From Candidatus Calditenuaceae archaeon JGI OTU-1 (lineage in GTDB: Archaea; Thermoproteota; Nitrososphaeria_A; Caldarchaeales; Calditenuaceae): DNA of 22,263 bases. A program made the position numbers and the translations under genes. The stretch spans positions 1 through 22,263 of the forward strand of contig AWOE01000013.1 in assembly GCA_000494145.1 (NCBI GenBank), in the 5' to 3' direction. This document shows, piece after piece, positions 1 through 7,428 of the stretch. Each line of letters starts with the position of its first letter. Positions within the stretch are counted from its first letter, which is position 1. The notes below the pieces were generated by a model. The model searched no databases and was not told the origin of the DNA. It saw nothing but the letters and a program-made list of their open reading frames with translations.

Positions 1-165
1 CTTTCAACTCCCTCTCTCGGGATCACTCTCGGCCCTGAGCGAGAAGGTGAACGCGTGGACCGGAGTAACTTTCAACTCCCTCTCTCGGGATCACGAGACC
101 GAGGCGCTTCGCATACTTTCGCATCAGCTTATCAAATGACTTTCAACTCCCTCTCTCGGGATCAC
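1..165 (-). CRISPR. CRISPR array, leader-proximal end (3 repeats, 2 spacers visible)
   Basis: Three identical 26-nt repeats lie at 1-26, 69-94 and 140-165 (plus strand begins CTTTCAACTCCC, ends CTCGGGATCAC), separated by spacers of 42 and 45 nt that do not resemble each other. The two complete left flanks both have an A before the repeat, so the true unit may be 27 nt; the first copy is cut by the window edge. Read on the minus strand the repeat ends GTTGAAAG, the kind of 3' end that becomes the 8-nt crRNA tag in archaeal type I/III systems (Sulfolobus: ATTGAAAG). I therefore infer transcription to the left, the repeat at 140-165 as first, and the leader at 166 onward. The repeat can form a small hairpin (TCCC/GGGA). 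No cas gene is in the window. Confidence 0.93.
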
Positions 166-345
166 CGAACCCTATTCCGGGATTTTCCGGCTCTCCGCGG
201 CTTCCCGCCGCGGCGCCCCTTCGCACATCTGTATTTTTTCGGCCACTATTTGAAGATATAACCGCTACAAAACATCATGATTCAAATAGAGGATTTAAAA
301 GAAATTCTCGGTGTACTTTTGTCATCTGGTGCTCTTTGTACTTTC
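166..345 (-). promoter_or_regulatory. CRISPR leader with promoter and 9-bp dyad
   Basis: AT-rich stretch directly beside the first repeat, in otherwise GC-rich DNA. On the minus strand a TATA-like GGTTATATC (255-263) would start transcription near 232, about 67 nt before the first repeat. It sits between the arms of a perfect 9-bp inverted repeat: CTATTTGAA at 246-254 and TTCAAATAG at 281-289. The leader role rests on repeat orientation and position; the operator role of the dyad is inference. Confidence 0.65.
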
Positions 346-579
346 TTCCAAAATTTTCATTCAGGATCGCGATAACATCCAAAACTCACCAGCTACGTCT
401 TGCCGGGATCCGTACCAGCAGGGTCCGGAGGAGGCCATGTCCTGCTTCCGGCCGATACGCGTCAACGCTTGAATCGATCGGCCTCCAAGGACTCTACGGG
501 ACCGGGCCCGAACAGAGCGGAGGTCAGAAGGCACCCGCATCCGCATCGATGCGTCGAACACGGCCGTTCGCGACGTACG
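346..579. other. Intergenic DNA without a recognised gene
   Basis: Between the CRISPR leader and the rpoN promoter. Short open frames exist on both strands, but they overlap one another and none resembles a known family. I see no tRNA cloverleaf and no repeat copy. In many archaea rpl13-rps9 would precede rpoN; neither is here. Confidence 0.5.
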
Positions 580-580
580 G

Positions 581-590
581 TTCATAAGAT
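581..590 (+). promoter_or_regulatory. TATA-like box of the rpoN-eno-rpsB operon
   Basis: TTCATAAGAT is centred about 26 bp before the rpoN ATG at 612, the usual archaeal TATA-to-start distance, and no Shine-Dalgarno sequence precedes the ATG. This predicts a leaderless transcript beginning at the rpoN start codon. Confidence 0.55.
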
Positions 591-611
591 TGGCATGGTC
601 TCTCCCGGCGA

Positions 612-842
612 ATGCTCTTCCCCATCAGGTGCTTCAGCTGCGGCGCTCCGATCGGCCACCTCTGGGACAGGTACAGGGAGGGCGTCAACTCGGGGAGGAA
701 GCCCGGAGAGGTCCTCGACGAGCTCGGCGTGAAGAGGTACTGCTGCAGGAGGATGTTCCTGACCCACGTCGAGTACATCGACGAGTTGCTCGAGTTCTAC
801 CAGCAGCGCGTCCAGCAGCTCCGCAAGGCGGGTGAGGGGTGA
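612..842 (+). CDS. rpoN: DNA-directed RNA polymerase subunit N (Rpo10 / Rpb10 homologue)
   Basis: Small zinc-binding subunit of archaeal RNA polymerase that helps assemble the D/L/P platform; equivalent to eukaryotic Rpb10, not to bacterial sigma-54. The 76-residue product shows the family hallmarks: an N-terminal PIRCFSCG with Cys7 and Cys10, and the RYCCRRMFL box with Cys44 and Cys45 completing the zinc site, followed by the VEYIDELLEFY helix. The length is slightly above the usual 60-75 residues because of a charged tail. The ATG at 612 is preferred because the protein aligns from its first residue and a TATA-like box lies 26 bp upstream. It overlaps the GTG-started eno by 11 bp, showing co-transcription. 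The rpoN-eno-rps2 order is common in archaea, but rpoK is missing between rpoN and eno. Confidence 0.95.
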   Translation: MLFPIRCFSCGAPIGHLWDRYREGVNSGRKPGEVLDELGVKRYCCRRMFLTHVEYIDELLEFYQQRVQQLRKAGEG

Positions 843-2100
843 GAGTTTGGAAAGCAGGAGGGTCGAGGGGTTGAGGGCGAGGGTCGTCTTCGACAGCAGG
901 GGCGACAAGACCGTCGAGGTCGAGGTGACGGTCGAAGGGTACACCGCGAGGGCCGCCGCGCCGTCGGGAAAGAGCAGGGGTAAGCGGGAGGTCAAGCCGT
1001 TCGCGGATGGAGGTGCGGAGGGCTCGGTAAGGGCTCTGAGGGAAGCCTCCGGAAAGATCGTCGGGGAGACCCTGGACGGCCCGCTGGCCGTAGACCGGTT
1101 GCTGAGGGAGGTCGACGGAACCGAGGACTTCTCGAGGATAGGAGGGAACGCGGCGCTCGCGACCTCAGCAGCCGCAGCCATCGCCTACGCCGGATCCGGA
1201 GGTGAGCCCCTTTACAGGAGCCTCTCCAGATACCTCGGCGCCGATCCCGGGATACCTCTGCCCCTCTCGAACGTCCTCGGAGGAGGTGCCCATGCGGGCT
1301 CCGGTGCGCCGGAGTTCCAGGAGTACCTGCTGATACCGGTGGGAGCGAAAGACGTGATGGAGGCGATCGAGGCGAACGTCCTCGCGTACAGGAAGCTCGG
1401 GAGGCTCCTCTCGCAGGAGGTCAAGGGGTATCCGTTGGGGAAGGGCGACGAGGGAGGATATGCTCCGCCTGTAGGGAACAGGAAGGCGCTGGAGCTCGTG
1501 GCGAGGGCGGCCGAGGAGGCGTCCGACGAGACCGGCGTCAGGATCGCGCTGGGCCTCGACGTCGCTGGCAGCAACGTCTTCGACCCGAGGTCCGGGAGGT
1601 ACACCCTAAGGTCCGACGGCCTCTACCTGACCGGCGAGGAGATGGTCTCCTTCCTCGGCGAGCTCGTCGACAGGTTCGGCATCGTCTACCTCGAGGACCC
1701 CTTCTCCGAGGACTCGCCCGAGCTGTTCGCTGAGCTGCAGCGCTCCGTCCCTAACACCTTCGTCTGCGGCGACGACCTCGTCGTCACGAGGCCGGATCTG
1801 ATACGCTCGGCGATCGAGGCCGGGTCCATCAGGGCCGCGATCGTCAAGCCCAACCAGGTGGGCCTGCTCTCCTTGGCCGCCGAGTCGGCGCGGATCTGCC
1901 ACGACCGCCGTGCCCTGCCTGTCGCGTCGCACCGGTCCGGCGAGACGACCGACGCCTACCTGTCCCACTTCGCCGTCGGGACCTGGTGTAGATTAATAAA
2001 ATGCGGGTTGATCGGTGGAGAGCGAATGGCGAAGCTCAACGAGTTGCTGCGGATCGGCGAAGAAGTTGGAAGCGACAGGCTGAGGAGGTTGAGCGTGTGA
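832..2100 (+). CDS. eno: Enolase (phosphopyruvate hydratase)
   Basis: Converts 2-phosphoglycerate to phosphoenolpyruvate in glycolysis and gluconeogenesis; cytosolic, Mg-dependent. About 422 residues, close to the family norm. Visible motifs are VFDSRG near the N-terminus, the PEFQEYLL segment, KGDEGGYAP, the metal ligand in LGLDVAGS, YLEDPFSEDS, GDDLVVT, the catalytic Lys in IVKPNQVG, and the signature SHRSGETTD followed by LIKCGLIGGERMAKLNELLRI. The first possible start is the GTG at 832, inside the end of rpoN. A TTG at 847 has a better Shine-Dalgarno-like GAGGGGTGA just upstream and would shorten the protein by five residues. Its stop overlaps the rpsB start (GTGATG), typical of translational coupling. 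Confidence 0.95.
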   Translation: MRGESLESRRVEGLRARVVFDSRGDKTVEVEVTVEGYTARAAAPSGKSRGKREVKPFADGGAEGSVRALREASGKIVGETLDGPLAVDRLLREVDGTEDFSRIGGNAALATSAAAAIAYAGSGGEPLYRSLSRYLGADPGIPLPLSNVLGGGAHAGSGAPEFQEYLLIPVGAKDVMEAIEANVLAYRKLGRLLSQEVKGYPLGKGDEGGYAPPVGNRKALELVARAAEEASDETGVRIALGLDVAGSNVFDPRSGRYTLRSDGLYLTGEEMVSFLGELVDRFGIVYLEDPFSEDSPELFAELQRSVPNTFVCGDDLVVTRPDLIRSAIEAGSIRAAIVKPNQVGLLSLAAESARICHDRRALPVASHRSGETTDAYLSHFAVGTWCRLIKCGLIGGERMAKLNELLRIGEEVGSDRLRRLSV

Positions 2101-2735
2101 TGTCGGACCTCGCGATAACACCTGAGATGGAGGTCGCCGAGATACTGGTGAGGTGCAACGCCCACATCGGAGCCAAGATCAAGGTCGCCCACATGGCCAG
2201 GTTCGTCTACCGGCAGAGGGCCGACGGGGTCCACCTCTTCGAGGTCAGGAAGATCCTCGAGAGGCTCAACCTCGCGGCCCGCCTGATAGCGCTCTACCCG
2301 CCCGAGAAGACGCTGGCCGTCTCGACCCACGTCTACGGAACCAAGGCCGTCCTCAGGTTCGCGGAGGTCACCGGCGCCCGTGCGGTGGCCGGCAAGATCC
2401 CAGCGGGCATGCTGACCAACAGGGTCCTGAAGTACTACGTCGAGCCCGAGATCGTGGTGGTCTCGGACCCGAGGTTCGACGCGCAGATAGTGGAGGAGGC
2501 GAGGATAGCCAAGATACCCGTGATAGCGATGTGCAGCACCGACAACACGACGTCCAACGTCGACCTCGTCATCCCGATCAACAACAGGGGCAGGCACTCG
2601 CTTCCCTTCGCCTTCTGGTACCTCGCGAGGAGGGTCCTGATAGAGAGGGGTCAGGCAACACCGGAGCTCCTCTCGTCGATCACGCTGGACCAGTTCGTCA
2701 CCCACGGCGTAACGGAGGAGGGCGCCGAGGACTGA
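2100..2735 (+). CDS. rpsB: Small-subunit ribosomal protein S2 (uS2)
   Basis: Structural protein of the 30S subunit, about 211 residues from the ATG at 2100, which overlaps the eno stop codon. The frame is open 99 bp further upstream, but that extension has no ribosomal similarity, so the overlapping ATG is chosen. Family features are CNAHIGAKIK near the start, the GVHLFEVRKILERLN segment, KAVLRFAEVTGA, GRIP-like KIPAGMLTN, EPEIVVVSDPRFDAQIVEEA, and IPVIAMCSTDNTTSNVDLVIPINNRG, diagnostic of archaeal/eukaryotic S2/Sa. Last gene of the rpoN-eno-rpsB operon. Its 3' end overlaps the end of the convergent protease gene by 38 bp. Confidence 0.96.
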   Translation: MSDLAITPEMEVAEILVRCNAHIGAKIKVAHMARFVYRQRADGVHLFEVRKILERLNLAARLIALYPPEKTLAVSTHVYGTKAVLRFAEVTGARAVAGKIPAGMLTNRVLKYYVEPEIVVVSDPRFDAQIVEEARIAKIPVIAMCSTDNTTSNVDLVIPINNRGRHSLPFAFWYLARRVLIERGQATPELLSSITLDQFVTHGVTEEGAED

Positions 2736-5271
2736 GGAGGGCGTACGGAGCCGCGAAGGCCGCAAGGAAGAGGGCCGCCAGCGAGTAGAAGCCGTCAGCC
2801 GTCCGAACGGTCACCGTTTCCTCCTCCGGTCCGAGGAGGGCCGATCCGCCGGGCACCTCCACCCTCTTATCGACCTCGCCGATCACGCTCAGCACCGCGA
2901 CGCCGTCCCACCCGGTAGTCGAGTGGACCTCGGAGGCTCCTGCTCCGTTGACGATTCTGACCCGGACGCCTGGCGCCGGGAGGCCCAAGATGTCCCTCAC
3001 CTCAACCCTGACGGTCCTCCTGGCCAAGGAGATGCGGTAGGCGTCTTCGCCTGAGGGCTCGACGTTAGGAGGCGTCTGCGTCTGGAGAGCTCCCTTCCAC
3101 GTCACGCCCACGACCTTCCAACCCTCCGGGAGGAGGACGGCCGACCCCTGTGGGACCTCGAGCCTCGAACTCCCCGCCTCGACGACCACCGACGCATCGG
3201 CCGCTCCTTCCACGAGGAACCTCACCCTCTCCAGAACTTCGATCCTGACGGGCCTCACCTCGACGGGCCCATCGACTTTGACCGAGAAGTCCCCGGCACC
3301 GAGCTCCAACAGCACAACCCTCCCGCCCGACTCGACGAGGAGCTCCCTCGGAAGCATCAGAATCGTGCCATCCCTCACCCAGTCCTCTCGAACCCCGAGC
3401 GGGCCCAGGTCGATGACGACCCTGTGCTGCCGGACCCAGTTGGCTACCGCGATCAGGGGCCGATCGACCAGAACCTCGACCTCAGGGTTCCCGGAGCTGA
3501 CGTCACCCGACCATCCGAGGAAGAGGAACCTCGTGCCCTCGCCGCGGTCGAAGACGCTCGGCACCGAGAGCCTCAGAACTGACCCAGCATCGGCCCATCG
3601 GACCCCTCCGAGGGCTGGGAAGTCCGACCTCACCTCCACCGCGTACTGGACGGCGTACCTCGCAGACACGGTGAGGGGCCTCTCGACCCTCACCACCACG
3701 TGTGCGGAGCCGGAGGAGAGATCTCCCTCCCAGCCCCTGAAGGAGAGCCTCGTCCTGTTGCCCAGGTCGATCACCTCTTCCGCCATCAGCTCGACTTCCC
3801 TGCCCTCCTCCGCCCAGAGCTCTCTGACCAGGCCCAGCCGCTCCATCACGACCCTCACCGCGTGCTCCCTGACCCAGAGGACCTCGAGCTCGCCGGGGCC
3901 CCTCACCTCCACCGACCCCGCAGCGCCGCCACCGGTCCTGAAGCCTTTCGCTGCGAGCCGCGTGCCGTTGCCGAAGGGGACGACCGTCTCCTGGATTACC
4001 TCCCTGTAGTCGAGGACCTTTCCCTCGTCGAGCCAGAGGACCCTCTCCTCGCCGAGCGACCTGACCCTGATCAGGTACTGTCTGACGTAGACTGCCCACG
4101 CCCTCACCGGCGACACGACTTCGATCTCGACGCTGCCTTCCCTCACGATCCCCGGACCCTCCCACCTCTCGAACCGGAGCCTCGTGGCGTTCCCGAGGTC
4201 TATCAGGTCCCTCAGCTCCACGGTGACCCTGCTCCCCCTGTCATACCACGCATCGACCGGGTCGACGGGCCTGAAGACTTGGACGCGGAACTGCGTCACG
4301 TACTTCTGGATGAGCGTCATGTGGTCCCTCGGCCTCAGCACCAGCCTCACATCGTCCGAGACCCTGTTGCCGGAGACGTACCAGCCGTCGAACCTGAACC
4401 TGACGCCCTCCGCATCCGTCGCGTAGATCAGCCCCTCCGCCACCAGCTCGACCTCCGAACCCGCATCGACGAGAACTGTCCTGACCGTTACCGGCGGGCC
4501 CTCGTCCACCTGCCTGAGAACGGTCAGCTTCATCCTGATCGGGAGGCCGTTGAGGTCGAGCAGGTACAGGTAGGGGATTGACGGGGGGAGCGCGGCCGAC
4601 GGCGGTATGCTGCCGGTGCTGCCGCGTAGCCACGAGTAGGCCACGGCGAGCGCGTAGACGTTCAGCGTCGATGGCCTCGCGCCCCTCACGACGTACGGGT
4701 ACATCAGGTCCGCGCTGTTCTCCGTGTGGTCGAGCCCCAGGGCGTGCCCGAACTCGTGGGACGAAACCTCTCTGACCAGCTCCATGTCCGAGCCGACGCA
4801 CCGCAGCGAGATCGAGATCCTGGCCGAGGTGATCTCGTCACCGTAGCGGTACAGCTGTGCCAGGCCGCAGATCCTTCCCCCGAGGTCGCCGACGAACCTG
4901 ACCGTGATGTCGCCCGATGTGCCGTTGACGCCCATGACCAGCGTCACGATTTCGAGCCTCTCGAGGTACTCGTGTCCGTACAGCGCCGTGAAGACGCGTA
5001 TGGCCCTCTTCCACCACCTGATCCCCTCGAGGGCGTTGACGTTGTAATCGTTCGACGGATGCGGTTCTAAGAGTACCGTCAGAGTCGACTTCCTCCACGA
5101 CCCTATGATACCTATCGGTTCGTTGGACGTCGCGCTGAGCTGTAACTGCTCGCCCTCGGCGTAGAGGACCTTGACAACGGTCCACTCCCCCTGCCGGCGA
5201 TCGGCCCCTCCAAGTCCCGGGTAAGGGAGGAGCAGAAGGAGCAGCACCAGTGCGAGGACCCCGGTCCTCAA
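2698..5271 (-). CDS. Secreted, membrane-anchored metzincin-like protease with tandem beta-rich repeats
   Basis: 857 residues. An N-terminal signal peptide (residues 1-22, poly-Leu core) is followed by a zinc-protease domain. This carries the metzincin site HEFGHALGLDH (His172, Glu173, His176, His182) and a Met-turn LMYP (Met190), as in matrixin/archaemetzincin-type enzymes. From about 265 to 620 come four to five diverged repeats of roughly 70-75 residues. Each has a DxGS-VELV-like strand, a GN-TRL-F-GW-GD core, and a boundary strand such as VRQYLIRV or VQYAVEV, resembling InlB-B-type cell-surface repeats. A carboxypeptidase-regulatory-like segment (about 752-800) precedes a membrane helix at 828-846 and a basic tail. 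It should therefore act outside the cell, anchored at its C-terminus. The start is a TTG, with a TATA-like box about 33 bp upstream. The substrate cannot be told from the sequence. Confidence 0.8.
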   Translation of the reverse strand: MRTGVLALVLLLLLLPYPGLGGADRRQGEWTVVKVLYAEGEQLQLSATSNEPIGIIGSWRKSTLTVLLEPHPSNDYNVNALEGIRWWKRAIRVFTALYGHEYLERLEIVTLVMGVNGTSGDITVRFVGDLGGRICGLAQLYRYGDEITSARISISLRCVGSDMELVREVSSHEFGHALGLDHTENSADLMYPYVVRGARPSTLNVYALAVAYSWLRGSTGSIPPSAALPPSIPYLYLLDLNGLPIRMKLTVLRQVDEGPPVTVRTVLVDAGSEVELVAEGLIYATDAEGVRFRFDGWYVSGNRVSDDVRLVLRPRDHMTLIQKYVTQFRVQVFRPVDPVDAWYDRGSRVTVELRDLIDLGNATRLRFERWEGPGIVREGSVEIEVVSPVRAWAVYVRQYLIRVRSLGEERVLWLDEGKVLDYREVIQETVVPFGNGTRLAAKGFRTGGGAAGSVEVRGPGELEVLWVREHAVRVVMERLGLVRELWAEEGREVELMAEEVIDLGNRTRLSFRGWEGDLSSGSAHVVVRVERPLTVSARYAVQYAVEVRSDFPALGGVRWADAGSVLRLSVPSVFDRGEGTRFLFLGWSGDVSSGNPEVEVLVDRPLIAVANWVRQHRVVIDLGPLGVREDWVRDGTILMLPRELLVESGGRVVLLELGAGDFSVKVDGPVEVRPVRIEVLERVRFLVEGAADASVVVEAGSSRLEVPQGSAVLLPEGWKVVGVTWKGALQTQTPPNVEPSGEDAYRISLARRTVRVEVRDILGLPAPGVRVRIVNGAGASEVHSTTGWDGVAVLSVIGEVDKRVEVPGGSALLGPEEETVTVRTADGFYSLAALFLAAFAAPYALLSPRRPPPLRRG

Positions 5272-5298
5272 TGCTACTGCACTCCTCGGAGGTCCTAT

Positions 5299-5309
5299 CC
5301 GATATTAAG
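5299..5309 (-). promoter_or_regulatory. TATA-like box of the metzincin-like protease gene
   Basis: Minus-strand GCTTAATATC, predicted to start transcription near 5278, about 7 nt before the TTG start. A Shine-Dalgarno-like GAGGAG (5282-5287) would then lie outside the message, so either the leader is very short or another promoter is used. Confidence 0.4.
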
Positions 5310-5464
5310 CCGTGTCGAACGGAGCCGATCGCGTGCTCCGGACAACTGAACGGTGGTCGTCAGCAGGGTGCCTGCGTTTCGATGGAACCCTCCTCCGGAT
5401 CCGAAGCGTCCCCACAGCGAAGACCTGATTTATCACAGGCCCAAGCACCGGGCAGCGAAGGAGG

Positions 5465-6133
5465 ATGAGGGTCGCCGTCTCCTGGTCGACGGGAAAGGAC
5501 AGCCTGATGGCGCTGCTCAGGGTCCTCTCCTCCGGAAAAGAGGTCGTATGCCTCCTCACGACTTTGACGGAGGGCTACGAAAGGGTCACGATGCACGGCC
5601 TCAGGAGGGAGCTCCTCCACGCCCAGTCCTCTTCCCTCGGCCTTCCGGTCTTCGAGGTCTGGATACCTCCGAACGCGCCCAACGAGGTCTACGAGGAGAG
5701 GATGGGGAAGGCCCTCGCTGAGCTCCGGGACAGGTACGGCGTCGAGGGGGTGGTCTTCGGAGACATCTGGCTCGAGGACGTGAGGAGGTACAGGGAGGAG
5801 AGGATGCGCGGGACCGGGGTGGAGCTCCTCTTCCCGCTGTGGGGCGAGGATCCAGCAGGGCTGGTGGAGGACTTCCTGCGCCTCGGTTACAGGGCCGTGA
5901 TCAGCGTGGTCGACGCGACGAAGCTCGACCCCTCGAGGTTCCTCGGGAGGACCATCACCTTCGAGCTGCTCGAGGAGCTGATGGCTGCAGGAAAAGATCC
6001 GGCGGGAGAGAGGGGCGAGTACCACACCTTCGTCTACGACGGCCCCGCCTTCTCGAGGACCGTAGGCTTCAGGACCGGCGACGTCGTCGTCAGGGACGGC
6101 CGGTTCCACTTCGTCGACCTCCTTCCAGCCTAA
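5465..6133 (+). CDS. ATP-binding alpha-hydrolase, diphthine-ammonia ligase-like (ATP_bind_4 / DUF71)
   Basis: 222 residues. Member of the PP-loop ATPase superfamily: SWSTGKDS (residues 6-13) is the nucleotide-binding loop, and GEYHTFVYDGPAF near the C-terminus is the family signature. The closest remembered pattern is the short form with MHGLRRELLHAQ, VVFGDIWLEDVRRYREE and LFPLWGEDP, common in bacteria and annotated as an adenine nucleotide alpha-hydrolase. The diphthamide-synthesis enzyme Dph6 (diphthine-ammonia ligase) belongs to the same family, so amidation of diphthine on EF-2 is possible but not shown. The ATG is directly preceded by AAGGAGG, and a TATA-like GATTTATCA (5428-5436) suggests a very short leader. 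Its last 44 bp overlap the convergent glycosyltransferase gene. Confidence 0.82.
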   Translation: MRVAVSWSTGKDSLMALLRVLSSGKEVVCLLTTLTEGYERVTMHGLRRELLHAQSSSLGLPVFEVWIPPNAPNEVYEERMGKALAELRDRYGVEGVVFGDIWLEDVRRYREERMRGTGVELLFPLWGEDPAGLVEDFLRLGYRAVISVVDATKLDPSRFLGRTITFELLEELMAAGKDPAGERGEYHTFVYDGPAFSRTVGFRTGDVVVRDGRFHFVDLLPA

Positions 6134-7319
6134 GGGTTCCGCTTCTCAGGTCGGCGACGTAGGTCCTGCCGTGCCACCTAACTCTGACCCTGCCCGTGAG
6201 GGATGACGCTGCGACCCTGATGAGGGCGAAAAGGATGGCGAGGTGCGCCAAAGGTGCGAGGGCCGCGTACCTCACCCGCTCCCCCATCCACCTGAGGTAG
6301 AGGGCCTGCGAGGTCAGCGATGCCACCAGCGGCACGACGCTCACACCGATGACCAGCGGGTGCTGGGCCGTAGCGAGGGCGATCAGCGGGAGTGCCAGCG
6401 GGCTGCCGAAGAAGATCAGCCCCCCTATCAAGTACCTCGAGAGCCGCCTCGCAGGACTTCCCCTCCTCTTGGCCTCGTCGAGGGCGTACTGCGTGAAGAG
6501 CCTCGTCATGCCGCCGAGGTAGTCCGAGAAGCTTCCGGCGAACTCGGCCTCGAACCTGTCCGACGCGTCGACCAGGGCCGTCCTCATGCCGCTGGACTTC
6601 AGCAGCTCTCCGAGCGCCTTGTCGTCGAGGAGCTCCGACCTGACCGCCGAGTGACCGCCTACCTTTTCGTAGGCGCTCCGCCTCACGGCTATGAAGGCCC
6701 CGAAGAAGAAGGCGAGCCTCTCGGAGGGGTCGTTCGATTTGCTGGGCGGTGCGAGGAAGTACATCAGCATCAGGAGGGTCGGGAGCATCGTCCTTGACGC
6801 CATGCCGTTGCAGCTGAGCCTCGGGATCAGGGAGAGCGCGTCGAGGCCCTTTGCGGCCGCCATGCCGATCGCGTCGCTCAGGAGCGTCTCGTCCTTCATC
6901 CGCGAGTCGGCGTCGACGAATACCAGCCACTCGCCCCTCGAGTTGAGGTAACCGACGTGGCAGGCCCACGACTTCCCCATCCACCCCTCCGGCGTCTCCG
7001 GAGGAAGGACGTAGATCGTTCCCCTTCCGAGGTAGCGGGACGTGACGCGCTCCGTCCCATCGCTCGAGTGATCGTCGACGAGGATCACCTCCTTCCTCAG
7101 ACCCCTCTGCGCGAGGAGCGAGTCCAACGTCCCGGGCAGCACTCCGGCCTCGTTCCTCGCGGGGACGATTATCGAAACGGTCAGGCCTCCGGCGACCCCT
7201 CCGGTTCGGCTCAGCGGAGGGACGAGCGAGAGGTTACGCCTCGAGACCGCCAGCACAGCCGCCCAGCCGAGCGCGATCAGCAGCGAAAGCGCCGTGAGCA
7301 CAAACTCCCACGCGGCCAT
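6090..7319 (-). CDS. Membrane-associated family 2 glycosyltransferase (CrtQ/HpnB-like)
   Basis: 409 residues. An N-terminal membrane helix (about 5-26) precedes a GT-A catalytic domain with SIIVPARNE (49-57), VDDHSSDGT (81-89), the metal-binding DAD (136-138), and LLDDKALG (230-237) in place of the usual ED acceptor-site motif. Three or so hydrophobic helices follow from about 290 to 385. The segment PPETPEGWMGKSWAC is typical of the subgroup that includes carotenoid (CrtQ) and hopanoid-associated (HpnB) glycosyltransferases, so transfer of a sugar to a lipid or isoprenoid is likely. The acceptor is not deducible. ATG start; divergent from the gene at 7429 and overlapping the preceding convergent gene at its 3' end. 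Confidence 0.85.
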   Translation of the reverse strand: MAAWEFVLTALSLLIALGWAAVLAVSRRNLSLVPPLSRTGGVAGGLTVSIIVPARNEAGVLPGTLDSLLAQRGLRKEVILVDDHSSDGTERVTSRYLGRGTIYVLPPETPEGWMGKSWACHVGYLNSRGEWLVFVDADSRMKDETLLSDAIGMAAAKGLDALSLIPRLSCNGMASRTMLPTLLMLMYFLAPPSKSNDPSERLAFFFGAFIAVRRSAYEKVGGHSAVRSELLDDKALGELLKSSGMRTALVDASDRFEAEFAGSFSDYLGGMTRLFTQYALDEAKRRGSPARRLSRYLIGGLIFFGSPLALPLIALATAQHPLVIGVSVVPLVASLTSQALYLRWMGERVRYAALAPLAHLAILFALIRVAASSLTGRVRVRWHGRTYVADLRSGTLRLEGGRRSGTGRP

Positions 7320-7428
7320 CCCCGGACCCAGGGTGACCGGTAGATCGCCGTGATTTTGGTCTGAGTTGAGACCTCAGAGGTGCCCTTGCCGGAATGGGTA
7401 AAATGACGGGCCGGAGCACTCCTGCCGG

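Noticed and set aside
361..778. Overlapping open frames on both strands upstream of and across rpoN
   Set aside because: They overlap one another and the well-supported rpoN, have no recognisable domain, and show an Arg/Ser/Pro-rich composition typical of shadow frames in GC-rich DNA.
7361..7376. Inverted repeat CTGAG/CTCAG in the divergent gap before the 7429 gene as an operator
   Set aside because: The arms are only five bases long and such repeats are expected by chance in this composition.
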